Origin: an uncultured Prevotella sp.
GTDB lineage: Bacteria > Bacteroidota > Bacteroidia > Bacteroidales > Bacteroidaceae
Assembly (NCBI GenBank): GCA_900545525.1
Contig: UQZX01000012.1
Location: forward strand, 23,392 to 87,391
DNA: 64,000 nt
Direction: 5' to 3'
Positions 51,235 to 61,210 of this stretch are shown in pieces. The position numbers and the translations under genes are program-made. The notes beneath the pieces are model-generated. The model had not been told where the DNA came from and ran no database searches. It was given only the letters and a program-made list of their open reading frames with translations. How positions within the stretch are numbered: the stretch's first letter is position 1; each line of letters opens with the position of its first letter.

Positions 51235-52137
51235 ATGGAAGAGGTGATAAATCTTAACTCGGTAGAGACTTACAACAGTATTTATGGTTTTGAAACGCGT
51301 AATCCGCTGGTGACGGTTGTAGACCTTCATGGCACCGATGCGGTGGTGCCTTCTGGTGAAATGACGCTGAACTACGGTCTGTATGCCATCTTTCTGAAAC
51401 AGACATATTGCGGGGATATTACCTATGGGCGGCAGCCGTATGACTATCAGGAGGGTACGGTGACAAGCTTTGCACCAGGGCAGGTGGTGCGTGTCAAGCG
51501 TGCGCCGGGCTCAAAGCCCAATGCCACGGGGCTTCTTTTCCATCCCGACCTTATACACGGAACATCGCTTGCGCGCGAGATAAAGAGATATTCGTTCTTC
51601 TCCTACTCCTCGCGCGAGGCTCTCCACCTGTCTGAGGAAGAGAAGAAAATCTTCAGCGACTGTCTTGCACGGATAAAGGAAGAGACGGAACGGCAGGCTG
51701 ACAACCATTCGCGGAAGATTATATGCAGCAACATAGAGATGCTGCTCGACTACTGCATGCGCTTTTACGAACGCCAGTTTGTCACCCGCAAGGAGGCAAA
51801 CCACGACGTGCTGACAAAGTTTGAGAACGAGATGAATCGATACTTTGAGAGCAGCAAACCGGCGCAGGAGGGGCTGCCGTCGGTCAGGTATTTTGCCGAA
51901 CAGTGTTTCCTGTCGCCCAACTATTTCGGCGACCTGATAAAGAAGGAGACGGGGCGCACGCCGCAGGAGTATATCCGCGTGAAGATAATAGAGCTTGCAA
52001 AGGACGAGCTGCTCGGTTCCAGCCGCACGATAAGCGAGATAAGCAACAGGCTGGGCTTTCAGTATTCGCAGCATTTCAACCGCTTCTTCAAGCGTGCCAC
52101 GGGCAAGACGCCCGGCGAATACAGGCTGATGCAATGA
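51235..52137 (+). CDS. AraC-family transcriptional regulator
   Basis: A 300-residue regulator. The N-terminal ~180 residues form a cupin-like effector domain (G-L-Y-A-I-F-L-K-Q, F-A-P-G-Q-V-V-R-V, L-L-F-H-P-D-L-I-H-G). The C-terminal ~100 residues contain two helix-turn-helix motifs: V-R-Y-F-A-E-Q-C-F-L-S-P-N-Y-F-G-D-L-I-K and I-S-E-I-S-N-R-L-G-F-Q-Y-S-Q-H-F-N-R-F-F-K followed by G-K-T-P-G-E-Y-R. The CE7 esterase gene begins 17 bases later, so it probably regulates its own operon, and possibly nearby pectinase genes (inference). The ligand is unknown. Confidence 0.93.
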   Translation: MEEVINLNSVETYNSIYGFETRNPLVTVVDLHGTDAVVPSGEMTLNYGLYAIFLKQTYCGDITYGRQPYDYQEGTVTSFAPGQVVRVKRAPGSKPNATGLLFHPDLIHGTSLAREIKRYSFFSYSSREALHLSEEEKKIFSDCLARIKEETERQADNHSRKIICSNIEMLLDYCMRFYERQFVTRKEANHDVLTKFENEMNRYFESSKPAQEGLPSVRYFAEQCFLSPNYFGDLIKKETGRTPQEYIRVKIIELAKDELLGSSRTISEISNRLGFQYSQHFNRFFKRATGKTPGEYRLMQ

Positions 52138-52154
52138 TAAAAGACCTTATTATA

Positions 52155-53474
52155 ATGAAAAACAGACTGATTTTGATTGCTTTGTTTCTGTGCTGCTGCT
52201 TTGTGCGCAGCGGCGCGGAGAACTATCCCTACCGCTCGGACGTGCTGTGGGTGACGGTGCCCGACCATGCCGACTGGCTTTACAAGACGGGCGAGAATGC
52301 CGTTGTGGACGTACAGTTCTACAGGTACGGAATACCGGAAGACGCCGTCGTGGAGTATACCGTTGCCGACGATATGATGAAAGGTGACGTAAAGGGCACC
52401 GTTAAGCTGAGCCGCGGCAGGGCGCGGGTGAGCATCGGCACGAGAAAGACGCCGGGCTTCCGTGACCTGCGTCTTACAGCCGCTGTAGGCGGAAAGAAAT
52501 ACAGTCATCATATAAAGGTGGGCTTTTCGGTGGACAATATACAGCCTTTCACCAAGGAACCGGAAGACTTCATGGATTTCTGGAGGGCAGGCGTGGAGGA
52601 AATGAGGGTGCAGCCCCTGACCTTTACAAAGGAGCTTGCCAAGGAGTATTGCACGCCGAAGATGGACTGCTATCTTATAAAGCTGATGCTCAACAGGCAG
52701 GGGCAGGCGGTTTACGGATATCTCTTCATACCCAAGAATGCCGCTGCCGGCAGCTGTCCTGCCGTGCTTTGTCCTCCGGGAGCGGGCATAAAGACGATAA
52801 AGGAGCCGTTGCGCCACCGCTACTACGGCGAGAACGGCTTCATAAGACTGGAAATGGAGATACACGGACTGGACCCCCGGCTGCCTGAAGAGACGTTCAG
52901 AGACATAAGCACCGCATTCAACGGGCGTGAGAACGGGTATCTTGAAAACGGGCTGGACAGCCGCGAGCGCTACTACATGAGGCGCGTATATCTTGCCCTC
53001 GTGCGTGCGCTGGACTTGCTCACGTCGCTGCCTGAGTGGGACGGTGTGAACCTTGCGGTGCAGGGCGGAAGCCAGGGCGGTGCCCTGTCGATAGTGGCGG
53101 CGGCACTTGACAGCCGTGTCACGCAATGTGTGGTGAACCATCCTGCGCTGAGCGACATGGCGGCATACTCCGCAGGAAAGACCGGGGGATATCCCCACTT
53201 TAACAAGATCAGGGGCATGTTCACGCCGGAGAACATAAGGACAATGGCGTATTATGACGTGGTGAACTTTGCCCGCCATGTCAAGGCGGACACCTACATG
53301 ACGTGGGGATACAACGACGATACGTGCCCGCCGACGACGAGCTATGCCGTGTGGAACGTCCTCACGTGTCCGAAAGAGCCGCTGATAACGCCGGTGAACG
53401 AGCATTGGACATCGGACGCAACCGAGTACGGACAGTTTGAATGGATAAGGAGTCATCTCAGGAAAAAGCCTTGA
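52155..53474 (+). CDS. Secreted acetyl esterase, CE7 (acetyl xylan esterase) family
   Basis: A 439-residue exported esterase. The ATG at 52155 opens a good signal peptide (M-K-N-R-L-I-L-I-A-L-F-L-C-C-C), cleaved near residue 21. An N-terminal beta domain (about 25-130) precedes the alpha/beta hydrolase. The CE7 signature G-G-S306-Q-G-G gives the nucleophile; D388 in N-D-D-T-C-P-P and H417 in N-E-H-W complete a plausible triad. CE7 enzymes remove acetyl groups from xylo-oligosaccharides and related substrates; acetylated pectin or xylan fragments are likely here. It is co-transcribed with the AraC regulator and ends before a bidirectional terminator. Confidence 0.9.
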   Translation: MKNRLILIALFLCCCFVRSGAENYPYRSDVLWVTVPDHADWLYKTGENAVVDVQFYRYGIPEDAVVEYTVADDMMKGDVKGTVKLSRGRARVSIGTRKTPGFRDLRLTAAVGGKKYSHHIKVGFSVDNIQPFTKEPEDFMDFWRAGVEEMRVQPLTFTKELAKEYCTPKMDCYLIKLMLNRQGQAVYGYLFIPKNAAAGSCPAVLCPPGAGIKTIKEPLRHRYYGENGFIRLEMEIHGLDPRLPEETFRDISTAFNGRENGYLENGLDSRERYYMRRVYLALVRALDLLTSLPEWDGVNLAVQGGSQGGALSIVAAALDSRVTQCVVNHPALSDMAAYSAGKTGGYPHFNKIRGMFTPENIRTMAYYDVVNFARHVKADTYMTWGYNDDTCPPTTSYAVWNVLTCPKEPLITPVNEHWTSDATEYGQFEWIRSHLRKKP

Positions 53475-53564
53475 AAAATCCTGTCCGGGCACCCATGGTT
53501 GTGGCGTAGGGCAGATATGTGGAATATTGGAAGTACCAGAATATTCTTTTGTAGCATCCAAATA

Positions 53565-53606
53565 AAAAATCGAACGCTCCAGTTTTTCTTTGGAACGTTC
53601 GATTTT
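53565..53606. terminator. Bidirectional terminator between CE7 and PL9 genes
   Basis: AAAATCGAACGCTCCA pairs with TGGAACGTTCGATTTT (one mismatch), 9-base loop, with A-run before and T-run after, serving both convergent transcripts. Confidence 0.9.
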
Positions 53607-53688
53607 CTCATTTATAACGCCGGTCTTTTCTTACGGGGATTTTCTGCTCTTTCGTTGCAGGTTCCCGTTGCCGGTCGGGCATGGACCG

Positions 53689-56112
53689 TCAGATGCGCTG
53701 TCCCATGGCGTTGTATCTCACGCCGTTCTTTTCTATCACGATACGGTTGCCCTTTACGAACTTGACCACGCGGCTGCCCTTTTCGCCAGTAACGGCTGCG
53801 TCGATGCCTGTAGGCTTGTTGTCGGGCACGCGCACGTACATATCATATATGCGCACCTCTCCGCTCGTGTTGTTGTTTATGAGGGTGATGCTCTTTATCT
53901 CCTCGCTCCTGTCCGAGAGCCCCGCATTCTTCAGAACGTCCCAGTTGCAGTATGTTCCCTTGCTCATCTTCGCCACGTTTGCCGTGCCGGTTGTTCCGTC
54001 GGCAAGTGCGTATTCGATGCGGAACGTGCGTCCGCCCGTGATGTGAAGGTTTATGAGCAGCTGTATAGCGCCATCGTTGAGCGTCCACTTCACGCCGCCG
54101 TTGCGCGACAGGACAAGTGCTCCCTGCGTGCATCCGCCCGGTATGCTGCCGTCGCTCTCGGTATAGTCGGGAACTATTCGTGTGAATGTCGTTGCCGATG
54201 CGTCACCGCTCTGTACGAGTGATATTACATTCTTGAGGTCGGCTGGCAAATTGTCCTCTGCGTCCTGGAAGTGGTACCAGTCGCCTGTGAGTACTACAAA
54301 CGGCGTCACGCACGTTATGATGCCCGTCGTCGTGATATCTTTCGGACCGCCTGTTACGGTGACGGTGAATGTACAGCTTGCCTGCGGCGTGCCGCTTATC
54401 GTTATCAGTTTTCCGTCGATTGAGGCAGTAAGACCTTCTGCAAGGTCTTTCACCGTGGCACCTGTTGCCGCGCCGCCCATTTCGAATACGATATCTTCAA
54501 TTGCGCTTCCTTTAATCACTTCCTGAACGGAGTTGGCAGTGGTGCACTTCAATGTTGCCTTCTCGGGTACGGTCACGTCTGCCGGCACGCCGTCAAGCTC
54601 GAACGCACCCATTTCCGGTGCCGCGTCGTTATACGGCATATAAAGGTCGTCAGCCTCGATAAGCTCCAGCCCGGCGTTCGTCGCCTCGGCGAGCGGGAGG
54701 TGCCTCTTGGGCGTGAAGCCCACGATTGGCGTGCCCTTGTCCTTGAACACGCTGCCCGGCTTCAGCCGTGCGAAGTTGTTCTTGGGCAGTGAGCCGTCAG
54801 CCTCGCGCGGTGCCATGAAGTCTTCAACACTCAGCGAGAGGAACTCTCCCGAGTGGTTGGCAGTCTTCTGCTTCACGCCTGCGCTGTTCTTGTTGCCCTC
54901 CTTATAAGGCTCGCAGTTGTCGATTGTCGTCCACGAGTTGAACTCCGTGTCGGGAACCACCGAGCCTGCTTTGTTTGCCGACAGGAACTCGTGGTTGAGC
55001 TTTGTCGCACCCCAGCCGATGCAGTTGCGTATCGTCATGCCGCCATACTGGAACACTGTGGGGAAGCGGTAGTTGTACTCGTTGCCCCATGCGGTGCAGT
55101 TGACGATGTACATGCCCTCGTAGGCGTTGTTCTGGTCGAAGCCCTTGTGCAGGTTGTCGAACGACACACAGTTTGTCACAACGTGTGCTCCGAGCGACTG
55201 TGCGAATGCCGCGCCGCCCGACGTTCCGCCTCCACCGAGCTTAAATCCGTTGCCGTTGCCTATAGCCTGACCGTCCGGAGTGTATCCTCCGTGGTAAGCC
55301 CAGCAACTGTCTATTACCACGGGATGATAAACCATGTACAGGTCCCAGTTGTCGTCGCTGTTAGTCCATGCACGGCATCCGTGGAACTCCGTTCCCGGTC
55401 CGGGGAAGAGCTTGCAGGCAAATCCGTCTGCATCGCCGCCGTTGTCACTTCCATTGTAGCTGCGGCTGTCATAGTTGTTGTACGAGTCGCAGTTGATTAC
55501 CTTGTTGCCACGGCAGAACTGATAGCCGGGATTGAACTGCGGCGTGCCTGCCGGCAGCGACTTAGTCTCTTCGATGGAGAAATCCTTGTACATGCCTATT
55601 TGCAGTCCCGTGTCGTTGTTGTCGTGGAATACGCACTGCTCGATGATGTTGTATGAGCCTTCCACCTTCATGCCGTTGTCCTCGGCGTTGCACAGCGTCA
55701 GTCCCTTGAAGTGCCAGTAGTTGGCAAGGTGGTTGACGTAGATGCAGCGTCCCATCTTGAACGCTTCCATGGTGGTGTGTTTCATTCCGGAGCCGTCAAT
55801 GATTACTTCCTCGCCCGGAACCGCCCACAGACAGCACCTCTTGTCTTCCGACGTGGCTTTCTGCGGTATTTTTATGCGCTCGCTGATGACGTATCTTCCG
55901 CCGTGCACCCAAATGGTGTCTCCGGGCATTACCATTTCCACCGCCTTGTGTATTGTGAGCAGCGGAGCCTTTTCATCTCCCGGGTTGTTGTCGTTTCCGT
56001 TTGTCGATACATGGATTGCGCCTGCCGATGCAGACATCGTACACATCATGTTAATAAGGAACATGACGATGACCTTCCCCGCAAAGGGGATTTTTCTTAA
56101 TTGTTTAGGCAT
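53689..56112 (-). CDS. Secreted pectate lyase, polysaccharide lyase family 9
   Basis: An 807-residue exported protein with a signal peptide ending S-A-S-A near residue 30. The parallel beta-helix part (about 32-500) begins I-H-V-S-T-N-G-N-D-N-N-P-G and contains the PL9 calcium and catalytic segment G-D-A-D-G-F-A-C-K234. Further helix turns (N-C-D-S-Y-N-N-Y-D-S, N-C-V-S-F-D-N, N-C-T-A-W-G-N) fit the fold. PL9 enzymes cleave polygalacturonate by beta-elimination using lysine and calcium. After ~515 come an Ig-like Pro-poor beta domain and a C-terminal domain like a carbohydrate-binding module. The end (V-K-F-V-K-G-N-R-I-V-I ... Y-N-A-M-G-Q-R-I) is a variant surface-protein tail. Confidence 0.87.
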   Translation of the reverse strand: MPKQLRKIPFAGKVIVMFLINMMCTMSASAGAIHVSTNGNDNNPGDEKAPLLTIHKAVEMVMPGDTIWVHGGRYVISERIKIPQKATSEDKRCCLWAVPGEEVIIDGSGMKHTTMEAFKMGRCIYVNHLANYWHFKGLTLCNAEDNGMKVEGSYNIIEQCVFHDNNDTGLQIGMYKDFSIEETKSLPAGTPQFNPGYQFCRGNKVINCDSYNNYDSRSYNGSDNGGDADGFACKLFPGPGTEFHGCRAWTNSDDNWDLYMVYHPVVIDSCWAYHGGYTPDGQAIGNGNGFKLGGGGTSGGAAFAQSLGAHVVTNCVSFDNLHKGFDQNNAYEGMYIVNCTAWGNEYNYRFPTVFQYGGMTIRNCIGWGATKLNHEFLSANKAGSVVPDTEFNSWTTIDNCEPYKEGNKNSAGVKQKTANHSGEFLSLSVEDFMAPREADGSLPKNNFARLKPGSVFKDKGTPIVGFTPKRHLPLAEATNAGLELIEADDLYMPYNDAAPEMGAFELDGVPADVTVPEKATLKCTTANSVQEVIKGSAIEDIVFEMGGAATGATVKDLAEGLTASIDGKLITISGTPQASCTFTVTVTGGPKDITTTGIITCVTPFVVLTGDWYHFQDAEDNLPADLKNVISLVQSGDASATTFTRIVPDYTESDGSIPGGCTQGALVLSRNGGVKWTLNDGAIQLLINLHITGGRTFRIEYALADGTTGTANVAKMSKGTYCNWDVLKNAGLSDRSEEIKSITLINNNTSGEVRIYDMYVRVPDNKPTGIDAAVTGEKGSRVVKFVKGNRIVIEKNGVRYNAMGQRI

Positions 56113-56173
56113 GGTTTGTTAGTTTTAATAGTTTGTAATTAGATTAGTAATTTGCCTTATATCAAGGATTGTG

Positions 56174-56204
56174 CAAATATAACTTAAAATATCTGATAAG
56201 GCAA
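56174..56204 (-). promoter_or_regulatory. Promoter of the PL9 gene
   Basis: Minus strand TTTG (56205-56202), 20 bases, TATATTTG (56181-56174), with ~55-base leader. Full consensus. Confidence 0.82.
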
Positions 56205-56564
56205 ATGTTTGTCATGAAAAAGCCTGTAAATCAATGAAAAAAGAAGTATTTGTCTTGCGGGAAGACAACCTTGGGGACTGTCGTAGCGGCATTGGCGTTG
56301 CTGCCGGATGCCGTCTTGCGGTTGCGCTTATGTCCGGAAAGCATCAACGGAATGTCTGGAAAAAGACTTATTCGGAATGCCAAACATTTACAATAACAGG
56401 CTTTTAGCGTTTTATTTGTAACCAAAACATTAAAATATTGTGCCTTGATGCCCTGTATTTCGCCGATATGTTGTACTTTTGTCACCATTAAATTAAAACC
56501 TTGATGCCGTTGCTGGAAATACCGCTTCTGTGTCGGCATCATATAAAACATTATTATTATAACA
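56205..56564. other. Divergent intergenic region with a second promoter box
   Basis: This lies between the divergent PL9 and giant surface-protein genes. On the plus strand TACTTTTG at 56474-56481 is the likely -7 box of the giant gene, with a leader of ~80 bases; no TTG is at the right distance. No gene, RNA or family A-D repeat was seen. A short A/T palindrome around 56400-56440 may be an operator (weak). Confidence 0.5.
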
Positions 56565-59500
56565 ATGAGAAAATTATTCTTGCTGCTCCTGACGATATTT
56601 GTTGCAGGGGCATCTGTTAAGGCGATGGCGTCTGATTTGTCTCCGGACATACCGAAAATGAACGGTATGGTAGTGTCGTCATCGTCAGGTTCGGTTACTC
56701 CGGGATTGTGGACTTTGCCGTCTGCAGACGGTGAAGCGTGGTCCATGAATTTTGAAATGAACCCGGGATATGCGACCTTTTACAGTGGAGTATTGTATGA
56801 TGACGTGTATTATGCGACGAGGTGCAATGCTCAATACGGTTCTCCGATAATATATGTGGATGCCTATTCCATGGAGGACGGAAAGAAGATGTGGACCAAC
56901 TATCCCAAGCTTACGGCACTCCCGTATGACCTTGCCTATAATCCGTATGACGGCAAAATATACGGTTTTTTCTCCAACGCAACCAATACGGGTATGGTGC
57001 TTGCAACCATATCTTACGACAAGTCTGGAGAGACAGTCACTCCCATAAAGGAAATGGACGGTGTGTGGGTGGCTATTGCAGCAGCACCTTCCGGACAGCT
57101 TTACGGTATACAGTCGGATGTTGAGGGTTCGGGAACTTCGGTGAAGGTAAACTCTTCATCGCTTTATAAGATAGACCGTCTTACGGGCGAGGCAACGCTG
57201 ATAGGCGGTACAGGACAGTTGCCGTTGCTGACAGGTTCAGCGACAATAGAAGCACGTAGCGGGCGCATGTTCTGGACCGTGAGTCCTGATGCCTCTTCTT
57301 CATATCTGTGCGAAGTCAATCTCAACACAGGTGCGGCGACAAAAGTCCTGGACTTTGACGACTGCAAACAGGTGGTAGGTCTCTATGCCCCTGCTCCTCC
57401 TGCGGAAGACGATGCGCCGGCAGAAGTCACCGATGCCGTTGCCGCTTTCAACGGCGGCTCGCTGAGCGGGAAGTTGCAGTTCAAGGCTCCGTCGACACTC
57501 TACAACGGCACGCCGGCTTCCGGTGTCCTTACTTATACCGTTCTCTTGAACGGCAATGAATTTGCCAAGGGAGAGACCTCGTTTGGTTCAACCGTCAGTA
57601 CGGACGTCACGGTTGCTGAACGCGGCAACTATGAGTTTACCATATCTGTTGCCAACGACAAAGGTCCGTCGCCCAAGGTTGTCGTCGGGCGCTTTATAGG
57701 ATTTGGCGTGCCGCTTGCCCCCGAAGGCGTGAAGGCGGCTAAAACTGCCGCCGATAAGATTACCGTGTCGTGGAATGCCGTTACGTCATCTTCCGACGGA
57801 GGATACGTGGACGCTGCTGCCGTGACCTATACGGTGAAGCGTCTGCCCGATGAAAAGATTGTTTCGGAGAATACAACAGCCACATCGCTGGAAGACACTC
57901 CCGATGTATCCGGAGGCATGGCTGCCTACAGTTATGTTGTGTCGGCAGACAACCACGGCTGTGTCTCGGCAGCCGTTGAATCCAATAAGGTCGTATGCGG
58001 AACAGCAGTCCTGCCGTGGCAGGAAAGCTTCAAAACGTCGGAAGCACTCAGCTTCTTTACTGTAATAGATGCCAACAAAGACGGAAAGACATGGGAATAT
58101 GCCTCCGGTGTGGTGCGTGTGAAGTACGGAAATGTCAAGATGGACGACTGGCTTATGTCTCCTCCTCTGAAGCTGGAAGCGGGCAAGGTGTATCATGCAA
58201 CATTCAAGGCTCACAGCTCAAACGCGCGTTACCCTGAGACTATAGAGGCTAAATGGGGTGCCGGCAATACGGTTGCAGACATGACGAACACCCTCGTAGA
58301 GCCTGCCACGCTCTCAGGAGACTATGAGACACTTGGCGGATTTATCAAGCCTTCCGTGTCCGGCGTTTATCATTTGGGGCTTCACGGTATATCCGAAGCC
58401 GACATGTACAACCTTGAAGTTTGCGAGATAAAGATAGAGGCAGGCTTGGACGCAGGCGTTCCACAGGCGCCCGTCGACCTCACTGTCACTGCCGATGCCG
58501 CAGGTGAATACAAGGCAACGGTATCTTTGACTGCTCCGGAAACAGATATCTCGGGCAGTGCCCTCACGTCGATAGACAGGATAGAGCTGAGCCGCGGCGG
58601 CACAACCGTTCATACCTTCGCTTCTCCCGCGCCAGGTGAGCGGCTTACATACAATGATGTTCTTGAAGCAGGCGGCGACTATGTCTATTCGGCTGTTGCC
58701 GTGAATGGCAGCGGTGCAAGCATACCAACGACAGTGACGGCATTTGTGGGAACGCCCGTTGCGGCTGCTCCGGCTTCGGTGGAGATAACTGAAACGGCTC
58801 CCGGAGAAATCAGGCTCTCATGGGAAAAGGTTGCCCTTTCTGCCGACGGAAAGGCTATAAACCCCGATAAGGTGAGATATAATATATATAATGTGACCGG
58901 CAACGGTGCTGTCATAGCAGAGAATGTAACGGAGATACCGTATACGTTCAAAGGCGTGGAAGACGGCAAGCAGCAGTTTGTCCAGTACTCCGTGTCGGCT
59001 GTGACCGACCGCGGCGAGGGTGAGAAGACATCTACCAGGCTTATCCCAGCCGGAACGCCCTATACTGATTTCCACGAGTCGTATGCAGGCGGAAAGGCTT
59101 CCACAATATACGCCACAGAGCGTATCAACTATGGCAACTGGGCAATACAGACCGACAATGAAGATGCCGTGTCTCAGGACGGAGACGGCGGTTACATGGT
59201 CATGAACGGCTATTTCGCCAATTACTGCGGGGCAATGACTACTGGCAAGATAAGCCTTGCAGGGAAAAAGGCTCCCATGCTGCGCTTCTACAGCTATACT
59301 CCGGACGACAGCGGTCTTGACAAGAACAAGCTTGAGGTGCTTGTAAGCGCAGCAGGAGGAGAGTGGACAGAGGTGCTTAACAAGACTGTTGTGGAGCTGG
59401 GTGCAAAGCAGGGCTGGCACGAGGTTACCGTTCCGCTCAGCGCATACGCTGGCTCTGACATCAGCCTGCGCTTCGTTGCGACAACTTCCGACAGACCTTA

Positions 59501-60914
59501 TACATCTACGTTCATAGACAATCTCAATATCGACGAAATGTCGGGAGTAGATCTCGCTGTTACAGATATCAAGGCACCTGAATACGTAAGGACGGGCGAG
59601 AGCTTCACCGTTTCGGTGGCTTTGGCAAACAATGGCGGCGAGACAGCTACAGGCAGCAGTGTGGAACTCTACGCCGGCGATGTGCTCTGTAAGACTTCCG
59701 GCGGCTTGACGATAGACGCCGGTGCCGAAACCTCTGCCGAGTTTGTCGTTGAGATGAGTGCCCTTGCAGACAAACCGGTCAGCTATAGAGCCGTTGTGTC
59801 ACATCCCGACGATGCGGTAACAGGCAACAACACTTCCGAGGTTGTGACCGTCAGCCCCGTAACATCGTCAGCCCCGGTTCCGACGAACCTCACGGCAACA
59901 CGCTCCGGCTCGGATGTTATCCTCGGCTGGAACGCCCCCGTTCTTGCAACGGAGCCTGATGCAACGGTTACCGACGACTTTGAAAGCACCGCGGCGTGGA
60001 GCCACTATGCCGACGGATGGGTGATGAGAGACCTTGACAAGGCTGCTGTCTGTGGCTTTGGCGAGGTGGAAATCCCCGGCATAGAAGCTGGCAAGACCCT
60101 TGCATCGTACTTTATGTTCAGCGCTACGGGCATATTCGAGAAAAACAAATACTTTGCGCCGCATTCAGGAAAGCAGTATCTTGCCGCCTTAGCACGCTTT
60201 GACAACGGCACGACAGACGACTGGGCAGTGTCTCCCGAGCTTAGCGGCAATGCACAGACGGTATCGTTCTATGCCCGCAGCTATAGCGCCAACGATCCCG
60301 AAAAGATACAGGTGCTTTACTCTGCCGGCTCGCTCGAGCCTTCCGATTTTGTCCCCACAGAACTCAATGTGGACAAGGTGCCGGGCGAATGGACCCGTTA
60401 TGAGGTGGCTTTGCCACAGGGTGCGCGTTATTTCGCAATACGTTCGTATGCAACAAACTCGTTCATGCTGATGCTTGACGATGTTACTTTCGCTCCCCTG
60501 TCATCGGGCAATCTCGTCCTTACGGGTTACAACATATACCGCAACGGTGAGCGTATCAACGAGGCACCTGTGACCACAACGTCATATACCGACAATGCCG
60601 ACATGCCTGAAAACAGCACATGGGTGGTGACCGCCGTTTATGAGCAGCGGGAGTCTAACGGCTCTAACGTGGCTACGGCGATAACCTCTTCTGTAGACGG
60701 TGTCGTGTCCGGACAAGCCGATATAAGTGTTGCTGGCGGCAAAATCCGCATTTCGGGATGCAGCGGCAAGCATATTACGGTTTCTTCCATAGACGGTAAG
60801 ACTGTTTATAGCGGCGTTGGCAATATGGTTACTGACATACCGGCAGGCAACGGCGTGTATATAGTCAAGGTCGGCGACATTGTGCGCAAGCTTGTTGTGA
60901 GAAGCATGCGATAA
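56565..60914 (+). CDS. Giant secreted surface protein with FN3-like and lectin-like domains
   Basis: A 1449-residue exported protein; signal peptide M-R-K-L-F-L-L-L-L-T-I-F-V-A-G-A-S-V-K-A. The first ~280 residues look like a beta-propeller (Y-N-P-Y-D-G-K-I-Y-G, S-S-S-L-Y-K-I-D-R-L-T-G-E-A). Fibronectin type III-like modules follow (P-L-A-P-E-G-V-K-A ... I-T-V-S-W-N-A-V; P-A-S-V-E-I-T ... I-R-L-S-W-E-K-V; P-T-N-L-T-A-T-R-S-G-S-D-V-I-L-G-W). They alternate with three 'choice-of-anchor'/MAM-like jelly-roll domains recognisable by D-D-W-[LA]-[MV]-S-P and W-H-E-V-T-V-P-L. The C-terminus (V-S-S-I-D-G-K-T-V-Y ... G-V-Y-I-V-K-V-G) resembles a type IX secretion sorting domain. Adhesion or substrate binding is likely; no catalytic motif was found. 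Confidence 0.82.
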   Translation: MRKLFLLLLTIFVAGASVKAMASDLSPDIPKMNGMVVSSSSGSVTPGLWTLPSADGEAWSMNFEMNPGYATFYSGVLYDDVYYATRCNAQYGSPIIYVDAYSMEDGKKMWTNYPKLTALPYDLAYNPYDGKIYGFFSNATNTGMVLATISYDKSGETVTPIKEMDGVWVAIAAAPSGQLYGIQSDVEGSGTSVKVNSSSLYKIDRLTGEATLIGGTGQLPLLTGSATIEARSGRMFWTVSPDASSSYLCEVNLNTGAATKVLDFDDCKQVVGLYAPAPPAEDDAPAEVTDAVAAFNGGSLSGKLQFKAPSTLYNGTPASGVLTYTVLLNGNEFAKGETSFGSTVSTDVTVAERGNYEFTISVANDKGPSPKVVVGRFIGFGVPLAPEGVKAAKTAADKITVSWNAVTSSSDGGYVDAAAVTYTVKRLPDEKIVSENTTATSLEDTPDVSGGMAAYSYVVSADNHGCVSAAVESNKVVCGTAVLPWQESFKTSEALSFFTVIDANKDGKTWEYASGVVRVKYGNVKMDDWLMSPPLKLEAGKVYHATFKAHSSNARYPETIEAKWGAGNTVADMTNTLVEPATLSGDYETLGGFIKPSVSGVYHLGLHGISEADMYNLEVCEIKIEAGLDAGVPQAPVDLTVTADAAGEYKATVSLTAPETDISGSALTSIDRIELSRGGTTVHTFASPAPGERLTYNDVLEAGGDYVYSAVAVNGSGASIPTTVTAFVGTPVAAAPASVEITETAPGEIRLSWEKVALSADGKAINPDKVRYNIYNVTGNGAVIAENVTEIPYTFKGVEDGKQQFVQYSVSAVTDRGEGEKTSTRLIPAGTPYTDFHESYAGGKASTIYATERINYGNWAIQTDNEDAVSQDGDGGYMVMNGYFANYCGAMTTGKISLAGKKAPMLRFYSYTPDDSGLDKNKLEVLVSAAGGEWTEVLNKTVVELGAKQGWHEVTVPLSAYAGSDISLRFVATTSDRPYTSTFIDNLNIDEMSGVDLAVTDIKAPEYVRTGESFTVSVALANNGGETATGSSVELYAGDVLCKTSGGLTIDAGAETSAEFVVEMSALADKPVSYRAVVSHPDDAVTGNNTSEVVTVSPVTSSAPVPTNLTATRSGSDVILGWNAPVLATEPDATVTDDFESTAAWSHYADGWVMRDLDKAAVCGFGEVEIPGIEAGKTLASYFMFSATGIFEKNKYFAPHSGKQYLAALARFDNGTTDDWAVSPELSGNAQTVSFYARSYSANDPEKIQVLYSAGSLEPSDFVPTELNVDKVPGEWTRYEVALPQGARYFAIRSYATNSFMLMLDDVTFAPLSSGNLVLTGYNIYRNGERINEAPVTTTSYTDNADMPENSTWVVTAVYEQRESNGSNVATAITSSVDGVVSGQADISVAGGKIRISGCSGKHITVSSIDGKTVYSGVGNMVTDIPAGNGVYIVKVGDIVRKLVVRSMR

Positions 60915-60936
60915 GCCGTACGGCAGTTCTTTTTTT

Positions 60937-60995
60937 AACCGGCACCGCCGGTGACTGTGCTAACGGACAGTCATTGGCGGTGCCGGTTCTTTATT
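60937..60995 (+). terminator. Terminator of the giant surface-protein gene
   Basis: A 22-base arm (AACCGGCACCGCC...TGACTGT) pairs with 60967-60988 (two internal mismatches), 8-base loop, then CTTTATTATT. It is preceded by seven T. Confidence 0.88.
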
Positions 60996-61035
60996 ATTGC
61001 GGTATTATATGGCTGTGTTTTTTACTTATTTGTAT

Positions 61036-61153
61036 TATCTTTGCATAAGACAAGCGACGCCTCAGCAATTTAAAGCAGGCTTTATTGCATTCGGCTTGCA
61101 TTGTCTTTGCAATATCAAACGGACTTTATGGCATCAGTCCGGCAATGTCTTTG
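61036..61153 (+). repeat. Family D promoter-bearing 66-bp unit upstream of the PL10 gene
   Basis: TATCTTTG at 61036-61043 begins a 66-base unit (through CCTCAGCAATTTAAA and CATTCGGCTTGCAT) that is followed at 61102-61109 by TGTCTTTG, the start of the next, incomplete unit. Another TGTCTTTG lies at 61146-61153. The same 66-base unit, reverse oriented, is repeated upstream of ribD at 63379-63590. The boxes are 60-175 bases before the lyase ATG and read toward it. Confidence 0.85.
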
Positions 61154-61210
61154 TATGATACAAGCTTGATATTGAATGATGACATTAATCTATAATCAAA
61201 CTTAACGGCT

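Noticed and set aside
51903..52154. 84-codon upstream extension of the CE7 esterase frame
   Set aside because: It overlaps the AraC coding region in another frame; the ATG at 52155 directly gives a signal peptide.
56231..56746. 171-residue minus-strand open frame
   Set aside because: It is antisense to the start of the giant surface-protein gene and its promoter; composition is unlike a protein.
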